A stretch of 64,000 nucleotides of DNA, taken from assembly GCA_030407005.1 (NCBI GenBank), contig JAUDYN010000012.1, forward strand, positions 419,569 to 483,568, read 5' to 3'. Position numbers and translations under genes: made by a program. Origin of the DNA: Desarmillaria ectypa. Taxonomy: Eukaryota; Basidiomycota; Agaricomycetes; Agaricales; Physalacriaceae. Below are positions 36,000 through 46,532 of the stretch, in pieces. Numbering within the stretch: position 1 is the first letter of the stretch; each line of letters opens with the position of its first letter. Under the pieces are notes generated by a model. That model saw nothing but the letters and a program-made list of their open reading frames with translations. It ran no database searches and had not been told where the DNA came from.

Positions 36000-36217
36000 T
36001 CAAGGAATTACCAGCGATACTCCGCCATCAATGCTTAAGATCGCCCCATTCGTATAGTTCGACACTGCCAAATAAAGGAAATAGTAAATCCTCTGTCGAA
36101 GGATCAACCACAGGCCATAGATGAGAATCCTGATGCTTACATCCCTGTTCCTCCACCTGTAACAAGGCCTATTCATCTAGTCAGCAAGATCACTGTAGCC
36201 ATATTGATATCTGTCAT
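36000..36217 (-). pseudogene. SDR scrap, psiSDR4
   Basis: On the minus strand the first exon equivalent (ATG at 36217, then DINMATV, a TGA, and LVTGGGTG) is followed by the exon 2 start and then directly by the last exon (SNYTNGAIL, IDGGVSLVI, stop at 36000). Everything between is deleted. It shows that the block was copied at least four times. Confidence 0.75.
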
Positions 36218-37445
36218 GTTAGTGGAATGCTGGATAGTCTTCTGACACCGTCCCTTTTATTACAGCAGTAGCTCAGAGCGTATCCCAGCGATGGCTGTAG
36301 TCTGCCGCTTCGATATCATAAAAGCCTATTATCATACCTGGGATCATGACATAAGTTCACATGTTTGGAAGCTCATCGTGCGAAGGAAAAAACTTTCACA
36401 GTCATTATTCAGCATGCTCTCCTCGACCTAAAATTAGACAGGACAAAAACTGCTGCTGCTTATCTCTCACCAAATGGACCAAGACGCCGCCTGGCAACAT
36501 AAAAGCAAGGCTGGGCGAGCAGATTATGGTAGCTGAATCCCTGGCGTAGTGATAAGATGGATGCTACGCATCCCTCTTTGTGGTCGTTTCTTATCGATCT
36601 AGTAACCAAGCTAACTTTCTGGGCCAGCTCCACATGCTAGTGTTTCCTCGAAAATCCAGTTGAGACTCCAGCTGAAAAAATGCGAAGAAAGAGTTGTTGA
36701 GTTACTCGGGGCAGGGGTATACACGTCTGAATATGTATATACAATTACAAAAACTACGAGGCATATAGCTCTGTTTCGCAGGAATAAAGGTTCAACGTAT
36801 CAAGGAGTGGTGCTGGATCAAGGACCAGTGGATGACTGTACACCTGAATGTGCCAGGGAGCGCATGCATCGACACCAGCCATGGGACAGCCTGCACAAAG
36901 GCAGAGAGAGAGAGGGGAAGTCAGTAAGGGCCTCGAGGGTTAGGTTAGTGTTAGCTTGCTCTAAACTGAACCCTCGTCGTCCGATTCAACTGATATTACA
37001 GGGATGTGAGCCAGCGTGAGTCACATCACACCAGGTCAGTGACCGGCCCCTGCCCAGGCGACGCGCGAGGACGGCAGGGCCACGAGTCGCGCGCGAGAGA
37101 CGCGTTCTCGGAGTTTGAAACCATCGGCTACCGAACGAGCCGAAGTGAGCCGAGCGATCGGTCACCGCGAGTCCCGACGGAGAACAATTGGTTTCGACTT
37201 TGATTTGGGATCGATTTCACGGCGTCTTGGAACCTTTCGTATCAGACGGAATTCCAGCAAGTCCCATTCACCTTCCGAAAACTTAGGTATAGGTGCTATA
37301 GTTAGGATGCCCTGAATTTCTGGTCTGTGTATCCGCGTGGATCCGCCCGTCGCGGTACAGTGATATGCTGTCATCACGTGATATCAGGTGTTCCTATAAC
37401 AGATGCCAATGACATGGCCCTCGAATCACTTGCTTCCTTTCAGCC
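36218..37445. other. Upstream region of the Crinkler-like gene
   Basis: No supported gene. GC rises sharply around 37030-37160 with many CpGs, unlike the retroelement area to the right, so it is likely a promoter-proximal region. A frame at 36660-37019 has no recognisable motif. Confidence 0.4.
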
Positions 37446-39413
37446 ATGGAATCCTTTTACTGTGGCATCTATGATCCCGCCACGTCTAAACAGTATATAC
37501 CTGTCTTTTCCGTCAAGTTATCGATGCGACCAAGGGTGGCTCGTGTTGATGATGCCATAGTCGCCGTCTTCGAGGAAGTCAAAGACTCATCAGTGTTCAA
37601 GAGGGTTGGCAAATGGGAACGGCATAGCATCCAACTCTGGAAGGTATCTGCCTGTTCTGATGCTGCCAAAATCCGAGCTCAGCTTTGCAGCACTAGTTGA
37701 CAAAACCGGTGATCGCCCTCGACTGGGAGGACAACCCTAGCCTACTCGCTGGCCCTATCGAGGGTTGTGCCACCCGCTTACGAATACCCGACAAGCTTTC
37801 TATGCCCAGCGAAAACGAAGTTGGTGAAGCTTTACTCGATTTCGTCGTCGTTCTTAAGCCGCCAGAGTCCGAAGAGATGCTGGATTTGATCCATGATCTA
37901 ATACCTCGTAGTACGTATCGGTGCTGATATAACTACAGGCTGTTATTTTACTTTAAGCTAGATTTCCAAGAGACGCTTTCCGAGATTCTCAGACGACCAA
38001 CGCCTTCCCGACAAGCCAAATCGATAGACTACAAAGACCACCAAAGCAAGAAGCTACCCATATTTGATGGCCGTTACGACGTTGACAACCCTCAGAATAC
38101 CGAAGGTCTACCCATTTCTCTATACAATCCTGTATTTTCCCAATTCAGGACGGAGTTCGCCAAAGAGGACCTCCCAGTGCCTAAAAAAGTTATGCTGGCC
38201 ACGGTGGAAGTCATTGATGTGTCTTCTGCTATTTATTCAGGCAACAGGATGGGAGAAAAGCGTCGAAGAGAAGCCCTTGCTCCTGCCCTCTCAGAGGCCA
38301 TCGGTTATTCCATCGAACGTATCGTCAATTCCGATAATACCGACGCTGATGGTACCATTCTGCATCGAGTGAACGGAAATAGCGTGGCCCTTTTGCAGAG
38401 CGAGATCAAGGATGAGATAGGAACGGGAGGGTCGGACCCCTCCATTCAGGGCGGTTTGTCTGTCCGCCGCTTTTGGGCGCAAACAAATGTAAATTTGAAG
38501 GTTACATGCCTATTACTTATGTCTAAACTAACCGATCTTTTGCTAGCGCGCTACTTACAGAGATGCGACCTGCTGCCCTACGCTTATCCTCGCAGTCGCA
38601 GGTCCTTGGATGGCTGTCTTCGGCGCCGTCTTCACTGACAAGTTCATCGTCGAACCATTGACGGATCTCATTAGGGTCGTCAATCTTAGTCTGAACAGCC
38701 CACATTACCGACGAATAGCCCGGCTCTTTCACGTCTTTGGCAACTGTCTTACGTCGTTGGCAAAGTACTGGGATACATTGGTCATACCTCCTGTACCTGT
38801 AACCTCAATGGAACACCCTCGCTACTTCCCTCATGTCAACAGCTATACCTCGAACAACTCGACTACCTCTTTTCGATATCTCCGCCCGATAGATCCACAA
38901 GATACCCTCTGTGTCACGTTTCTCGCAGAAACAGCTGACCCTTCCCCTACTCGTATTATTGTCAAGTTCGTGGAGCAATATGGAGCTGAAGCACATCAAC
39001 TTCTCGCTGATGCTGATTTGGCCCCAAAGCTCCTCTATCATGGTGTTATTGACTCTTCCACTGGCGCGCCTTCATATGGTAGTCTTCGCATGGTGGTGAT
39101 GGAAGAGGTGGAGGGTACCAACGCATTTGCTCGATACCAAGGTCGAAAGGCACCGCAATTGTTTGTCGACTCGGTACGTGAGGCTATACACAAACTGCAT
39201 GACCGCGGGCTTGTATTCGGTGACTTACGGCACCAGAATATCATGATCACGCGAGATGATAAAGTCAAGCTGATTGATTTTGATTGGGCTGGGAAGGATG
39301 GTGAGGCAGAGTATCCAATGCGGCTGTCCAAAAAAATACAATGGGCACCAGGTGTAAGGGCGATGGAGAAAATGTATAAGGCGCATGACATCTTTATGAT
39401 TGACCAACTGTAG
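37446..39413 (+). CDS. Crinkler-like header + PD-(D/E)xK-like + protein kinase protein
   Basis: Exons: 37446-37643, 37697-37910, 37962-38488, 38547-39413; introns of 53, 51 and 58 bp; 1806 nt, 601 residues, start in good context (GCCATGG). Residues 1-137 resemble the ubiquitin-like header of Crinkler (CRN/CR) proteins (VFSVKLSM, SIQLWK). Then a linker (RRPTPSRQAKS). Residues about 210-345 contain D267 and E285-I-K287 (QSEIKDEIG), GGLSVRRFWAQ and AGPWMAVFGAVFTD, which I read as a PD-(D/E)xK nuclease-like domain. Residues about 415-601 are a compact kinase: IIVKF (Lys453), hinge VMEEVEG, catalytic GDLRHQN (Asp539, Asn544), metal motif DFDW (Asp557), and a very short C-lobe. Similar CRN-REase-kinase proteins are described in fungi and oomycetes as secreted or intracellular effectors; the role here is unknown. 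No signal peptide is seen. All catalytic kinase residues are present and the frame is intact. Confidence 0.75.
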
Positions 39414-40939
39414 TAAGATATGCAAAAATCGGAAGAATTATTTTTTGTAGCATGATACTTTAGTGCTTTGGTCTAGAGTTGTACACGGCATGAACGTCGA
39501 GCGAATGCAGTGTTATATCACATGAGAATTTTTTTACCCCTTCCATGTCATCCACCACCTTCACATATGGTAGGGAACATTTTTACGATCCTCTTCGTTG
39601 TTGCCTCACTGCCACTGACCTCCATTACCCACCCCTATGGCAGTGACGAAGTTCACGATGGAACCAGTCCACTGGGGAACTTTGTTTCCTTCAATGGCAT
39701 GACCAACAAGTCTAAGTGGGACCGTTTTTATGGCCTTCATAGTCGTTGTGATGCTTCTGCCACTGCTGTTTGCCCGATAAATCCATAGATGATTCGTCCC
39801 TCCACAATGGCCTGTGCAGGTGCTTCCAGCACCCGAACTACCACCATTGCATAAACACAATGAACAGGGGGTGCAAGAAGGACTGTTTTTAAGATCCTCC
39901 CTATTGATGTCCCCCTTCTGCCACTGTCAAAACCCAACAATCCACATGCTGACTTCAATGAAAAGTACAATCTTCTCTACAGGTATCCAGCAGGTCTGGG
40001 ACTTCCATTCTAGCTTCAAGAAGACCAGTGCTCATAGGGACAACTATATTAAAGGGGAACAGAGTGAACAAAGAGGTATGAAATAAGTATAAATGCAAGT
40101 GGTCCTTCCTAAGGGTACTCAGGAGATATAATATGGAAATGGAGATATACCACAAACTTGAGGGAGTTCCTCCCAACATGAGTGAAGTGTGCACAGGTGA
40201 TGACTATGAACATGAAATGAAGGGGCTCCCTCCCAATGTCCAAGACAGGAAGTTAATGAAAGCCAGAAAAAGTGTTCTGGAACCTTGAAATATAAGTGCT
40301 ACCTCTTAAAATGAGGGTGATAATGCTCAACACTGACTTGAAAAATAGCTCTGTGACTGAGAATTGCAGGTGCTCCCTCCTAATGGTGTTCCCTTGTAGT
40401 CTGTTACTATAAATCTCACTAGAACTTTAAGTCACACCAGGTGCAGCCCATAGGGCCCACCCAAATAAATCTCATACATTCCAGTAAGGACAGTCTTATT
40501 GACAAACTGTGGATTTTGATGGAATTTGTGAGTCATCTTCCCATTCCACTGTGGTAATCATCTGAAGTCTGACTTGTCCTCAGAAAAGATGCTGCTACCA
40601 AGTAGAGATGAACACCAGTACTTTGGATTTCATGACTGTTACTTGACATCATATACATTGCAGATACTTTCTTCCTTGTATGCAGTTTATGAGATATCTA
40701 ATCTCTTCTCAACCTTACATCAAATGCCACCAACAAAACCCAGTTAGTCTGCTGTTTTGTTTCACTTTCCCCTTATCCTTCTGAATTTGTACTAATTTTA
40801 GAATCTGTGGTGACAGTATATAAAGGTATTTTTGGCAGCAGTAGCATGGCAGTGGCACCTTGATCAGCACCTTATCTTGGGTACTAGCAAATTTGATGTC
40901 TACTTGCTCAATTACCAACTTGAGGAGGACCTTTATATC
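39414..40939. other. AT-rich low-CpG DNA, unidentified
   Basis: 3' flank of the kinase-like gene merging into repeat DNA. Beyond about 39840 CpG becomes very scarce, as in the retroelements to the right. No LTR, tRNA or protein motif was recognised; minus-strand frames at 39606-39860 and 40715-40960 are uninformative. Confidence 0.4.
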
Positions 40940-41333
40940 TGTTAGGACCCTTGCTAACATGTGATCTTGGGACTTTATGTCACTCTAGGGCTGTCTCGCA
41001 TTCGGACAATCACCCATGAATTAGAGGACAGTTTGTCTTTGGATGTGTGTAGTAGAAGGTATATGATTAAAGTTTAGTTGAAAGATAGAGACTATGTACA
41101 AAACTGCTCTACTTATATACTAAAAGTACAGTGTTATTAATACATGAAATGGTATGGTGCATGTGTAAAATGGGAGGGAGTCAGACAACTATAGTCCAGT
41201 AACAGCGAGGCTATTAGGAATAAATGAGATGTTTGCAGATCAATAAGGCTAAGCAGATGGGAACTGTTGAGTATGAATGAGATGCATAAGCATTCTGACA
41301 TGGAGTTGATAAGATAATGGAAAAATCATAACA
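40940..41333 (-). mobile_element. Gypsy family A LTR, left
   Basis: 394 bp on the minus strand, from TGTTATGATT to GTCCTAACA (TG...CA). It is preceded by the polypurine tract AACAAGGGGGTAA. Contains TATATAAG and a CTCTATCTTTCAACTAAACTT segment shared with the A LTRs at 61941 and 63296. Confidence 0.75.
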
Positions 41334-44300
41334 TTACCCCCTTGTTAAAGCAGTCATCCTGACTGCTAAGGTTCTTCTTCAGGGGTGTCAAGTTGTGATT
41401 CAGCTTCTGGGGTTTCTGGAAATATTGGAGATTTTGATAATCTGTCCAAATTTCAATGGTTTCTTTGGCACCCATTAGATAGTGTCACCATTCTTCCAAG
41501 GCTAACATGATTGCCAGCAATTCCTTGTCATAGATTTCATAATTGCATTCAGTGACAGTCAATGCTTTGGACATGAAAGTGACAGGCCTCCACTTGCTGT
41601 TCTGTTCTTGGCTCAGTACAGTACCAATGGCTCTGTCACCAGAGTCTGCTTCTACTCAGAATTTTCCTTTGTCAGAGGGAATAGTTAGAATGATGTTCAT
41701 GGTCATCAACTTCTTGAGTTGTGAGAATGCCTGTTCTTGTTCTATTCCTCAGGTCCAATTGACTTTGCCAGTTAACTGTGTCAGGGGTTGGACTATTTTG
41801 GAGTAGTCCTGGATGAATTTTTGATAGAAATTGGTGAACCCCAAAAAGGATTGTAATTCCTTTTTATTGGTGGGGGTTGGCCATTCTATGATTCTGGTGA
41901 TTTTGACAGGATTCATTCAAATTGCATCTTTGCTGATGATGACTCCACAGTATTCAGTCTTGAATACCTCAAATTTGCACTTTTCTGCTTTAAGGAATAA
42001 TTTATTTTCTCATAGACATTAAAGAACTTGTCAAACAATAATTTAATGTTCTGATAGGGACTTTGTGAATATAAGAATGTCATCAAGGTAAATGGTTACT
42101 TTTCCCCTGGCAATGAGATCCTTGAAGATGTCATTCATCATCCACTGGAAGGTGGCTGGTGAATTAGTGAGACTGAAGAACATAACTGTGGGTTCAAAGA
42201 GTCCTTGGTTGGTTCTGAATGCAGCTTTTTCTTCATCTCCTTCTCAAATTCATATGTTGTTGTATCCCCAATGAACATCCAGTTTAGAGAAATACTTTGC
42301 TCCACATAGCTTATCAATAAGTTCAGAGATTAAGGGAAGTGGATAATGATTTTTAATTTTCATTTCATTTAATTTGTGATAATCCTGAACAGGGCATAAA
42401 GAGCCATCCTTTTTCTTGACAAAGAAGAAAGGAGAAGCAAAGGGGGATTTGGAGGGATGAATGTGTCCAGAGTCAAGGTTCTCATCAAGGAATTTGTCAA
42501 GTTGTTCTTGCTCATTTCAGTTGAGTGGGTAGACTTTACAGTCTAGCATGGATTTGGCATTGGGTATCAATTCGATGGCATGATCCCACAGTTTCCATTC
42601 TGGTAGTTCATCAAAGCTTTCTTTAGAGAATAGGTTTCTAAAGCTTTGATACTGAGGAGGTACTAGCTCCTCAAACATCTTCTTCAGCTTTTCTGCATTT
42701 GCAGCTGCCACCAATTCATTTGTGTGGTGTATCACTCATAGTATAATTTCTTCTTGCATGTTTACTGCAAGAATGGTTTTGCCTTCTTTGAGCTCCTCAT
42801 CTCACCAATCTTTGTCATCTGTGTCAGGAAGAGTGAAATGATTCTTGATACAATGACATTGTCCAAATGTCATTGGCTCTGTTTTCCAGTTAACCAATGG
42901 GTTATGGCATTTAAGCCAGTCATGGCCCAAATACACCATTTTAGAGCCTAGATCTGTGACTGCAAGGTTAATTTATGCAATGTGGTTTCTGATTGTCATC
43001 TGGAGTTTCACAAATTCAGTAATGTTGCCTGCCTTATTGCAGGTTCCATCTGCATTGTAGATGGGGATTAGGGCAGTAGCTTTTCTGGTATCCAACTGAT
43101 GTTGTTGAACATAACTTCAGTTGATAGAACTGCTGATGCAGCCACTATCCAACAATGTATGGGTTGTCAGTGTCTTTTTCCCAGTACAGGGAGTGAGTTG
43201 TATATCTATCAGAAAGTCCTGACCAGAACTTTTGGTACCCTGAATATACTAGATTGGTTTATGAAGTTTGTAGAGTTACTCTTAAGCTAAACTCTCTTCA
43301 GATTTCAGGCTCTGTGTGAGCTTGTCAGTGATTTCTCTGAGTCATTTGGGATGAACCCAAGTGGAGAGGATGGCTTTGACAATTGCCAAGTTTTTGGCAG
43401 TACAAATGGCATGTAGAGTCTAGTCAGCTGCAAAGGGTTTGTACTATATGTGATCAGGTACCCCCATGACTGGTGGGATTTCATGATTTGGTACCCCCTT
43501 GTTAGGCAGGATTTTGGGTGTCAGGATTCTGGCTTTGGGTTGTTTTGCTTTCCATTGTAGGAAAGCCATGTTATCCTCTTCATTAGGTACTTCAATGATG
43601 GTAGTGGTTCTGTTGAGTGGCCCCCTTTTTACTGCCTGGGTGCTAGTAGGTTCCTGAGCATGGGATATCCCCTGTTCATCAGCTAGCACTGCCTCTGATG
43701 GGATTTGAGCAGTGTCACCATCCTCTCTGAAGGTGTTAGCTGGTGAAGTCAGCATTCATTCTATGCTGTCAGAGTTAGGATCCATCAGTGCCAACAGCTC
43801 TACCTTCCCCTTTCCTGTCAGGTCTAGTGGTTGGCTGCAGGACTCCCAGTCAGTGTGACTATCATGCATATTGTTTGGGTATGGAGTGGGGACCCTGCCT
43901 TTCATGTCACTGTCAGCTGCCAGGGGTGAAGCAGGCTGGGAGTTGTCACTCTGATCCTAAGTTAGTCTTTGGTCTTAGTGGGCATTTCTTTCCCCCACTG
44001 ACCCTGGTGAGGTCTAGTCTGGACTTGGCTCTCTAAATGGGGGTGCTGAGGTGTTTGGCTTCAGAGGTCTGAGGACATCTCACCTACTGACCTCTGTCTG
44101 TAGTTTTACCTGCATATCTGATGAGATCTGCTGAGCAGACTCATTGGACTTTGTGACAGTGCTGGCACCACCTGGAAAATCCTGCGCCTCATTGGGGGCT
44201 CAGGATTCACTATAGATAATCATGTCAGTGTCTTTCAGGAGTGTGACATACCTGTTTGTATTTGATTCTTTGATGTTCTTTGGCTTTAAGGTCTGTAACA

Positions 44301-44841
44301 AAGTCATATAATTATTCAAAGTATTCCAATGTCCTAAAGTATGTATATAAGTCTGACCCACAGAAACCAAGGACTCATCACTAGGAGACTTGGTTGAGCA
44401 AAGGGAATCAAACCCTTATCGACCTACTCTTTTGCCTCCTCAATCTTAGCTATAGGTGGCACCACTTTGTTAGTGGGCTCTACTGACCAAATGTCCTTAA
44501 AGTCCTTTCTTCTAGGACAGTCCTTGGCCAGGTGACCTTTCTCATCATATCTAAAGCATCATCCCTCAGCCTTTTATCAATTGATCTCTATGGGCTTACT
44601 CAATCCTCCATATGTCATCTATTGACTGGTCCCAGCATCCTGACTGACCCCTGTGTTAGCAGTCAGCTTGGGAGCAGAGGAACTTGTCACCCCAGTGGTG
44701 GTTTTGCTGCTGGGGTGCTTGGAGTGCTATTGTTGGAGATTGGGATGGGGGTCCTTCTTCTGCCCATCCTGGGGAATGCCTGACATCTGGTCGAAGACCC
44801 ATTTTCTTTGTCATTTCTCATACATTCATGAGATCCACTGA
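41334..44841 (-). pseudogene. Gypsy family A gag-pro-RT-RNase H, integrase deleted
   Basis: Minus-strand degraded polyprotein of a Tf1-like chromovirus. In order: gag zinc knuckle at about 44515-44563 (CFRYDEKGHLAKDC, second Cys replaced by Tyr); an acidic region 43444-43755; a protease/linker zone; RT with [15 protein letters not shown] near 42420-42465 and the catalytic YLDDILIF near 42070-42100; RNase H with FMSKALTVTECNYEIYDKELL near 41500-41570. After NLQYFQKPQKLN the frame jumps to the element's last residues (DTPEEEP), so the whole integrase and chromodomain are missing. Many in-frame stops occur, including TGA in EEW-stop-HYLMG, and CpG is scarce. The 5' end is cut at 44841 by the family B LTR. 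Confidence 0.8.
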
Positions 44842-46197
44842 TGTGCTTGGTAACAGTGAGTGACAAAAGAATTAGGGAATAGCAATGAACACCAATCACA
44901 CTAAACCTCTTACTACTCTACACTTAATCACCAATATTGAATTCAGTGGTTTCGAGTACGATGGAAGCACTCTGCAGACTTCAATAATCAAGTACAATTG
45001 TCTTAAAGACGTTTTATTCATTACTAGTGAGTTTATACAAAGTACTACTCGTACTAGTGGGGTGGGTAAGACACAATTAGATAAGAGTAACTTGGTTTGA
45101 GCTACTGTGCTTGTTCTGACTGAAACGGCTTCAGGCTGGTGGCGCTCTTGGCCCTATACTGCTTCCTACAAGTGATAAACACTTGACTAGTCACACTCTT
45201 GGCTCACTAGTGGCACTCTTGGCCTAAAAATAAACTATAACTCTGAGAACTTTGCTTGAACTGATTTTGAAACACTCCAGACCTTTGCAGGACACAACAG
45301 TGACTCTAATGGACTTCAATTCAATGCAATTCTATGGGTGACTTAGTGACTATTAATCACTTCATCAAGGTTAAGCACAAAAACCTTTAATTGGGGACAC
45401 CAGTTACTTCCAGTGAGGGCTCAACTGCAGGGATGGCTTGCCTGCTTTGCACGAGTGCCCATCCTACTACTTATATACTACTGAGGCAAAACTATAAATA
45501 TCATCTGAGTATAGGGTATATTGGTAAGGATTTCTTGGCTAGTCATGAATAATGGTGAATAATCACACAATAGTCGGTCTAGTCTGTTTTCTTTTCAAAT
45601 ATTCGGTCTAGAGACTCCACAGTCAGTCTTTCCACACCCTTAGCCCAACTACAGGCCCTAGTAATGCAGTTATATGGATATCCAGTTATTGGTGCCTGTA
45701 ACAGCTATCCGATCATGATTGAGAGTGCAGTCCGGCTCCACTAGTATCAATCATAAGAGATCTATATCACAATAGTTGGATCTGGGCTCAAGGTTAATCT
45801 ATTCCTAATTTATTTCTAAGTCCTGTTTCAAGATTGCCATGTGACTAGTTATCCTGACTTAGGCATTTATGCCCAGTCTAGGCTGCTAGTGACAGAACTT
45901 GATGAGATCTGTGTACTCTGCTCCTGGTTTTTGTGTGCTAGTAGCATCCTTCGTTTGCTAGTGGCTGTATTTCACTTAGTCCTGCTAGCATTTGAGTTAC
46001 TAGTCTGGCTGGCTGGTAGATTTAACCCACTAATGGTGTTGCATCTAAGTCCTGGCTCTACCAGTTGCTTACTGCTTTTAACTATCAGCTCAAAGCCTCA
46101 GCTATAGTCCTCTATGTATCACTAGTATAGGATAGATGTGCAATAGTATTGTTACAAAATCGCAAAATCTAGGTGTGAATGCATAGACGGCATATCA
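44842..46197 (-). mobile_element. Gypsy family B LTR, left (3' LTR of the full copy)
   Basis: 1356 bp. Element orientation is minus: starts TGATATGCCGTC at 46197 and ends ACCAAGCACA at 44842. Contains TATATAAG and eight or so ACTAGT sites. By eye it is closer in sequence to the right LTR (59096-60451) than to the middle LTR. Confidence 0.9.
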
Positions 46198-46206
46198 TCT
46201 CCCCTG
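46198..46206 (-). other. Family B polypurine tract
   Basis: CAGGGGAGA on the minus strand, immediately upstream of the 3' LTR start TGATATG: the expected position for plus-strand DNA priming. Confidence 0.6.
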
Positions 46207-46532
46207 CACTGAAATAGTGACTGTCCCCAGTCACCCAAGTCCCTTTTGTACTTAGCAGTGCGTCCCACTAGTGGACCCTTACTACTTCCTTTTGAGGTCA
46301 CAGTTCTCGATCACATTCTCATCACCAAGTCCAGCTGACACTTAGCCATCAGAGATCATCAAATTCACTTGATGATTTTCAGGTTCACATGCAACAGTGC
46401 CGATCTTCTTTGATAGGACTCTATTCTTCTCATTCTATTCTCAATACTGGTTGGTATTCTGCTAATACAATCATAGTTTTAGACTCGCCACTGGTCATGC
46501 TGACCATTACTGCCTATACAGTTTTTCCATTA

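Noticed and set aside
37446..37700. Apparent frameshift between two frames of the Crinkler-like gene near 37700
   Set aside because: A 53-bp intron (37644-37696, donor GTATCT, acceptor CTAG) joins the frames in phase, so no lesion is needed.
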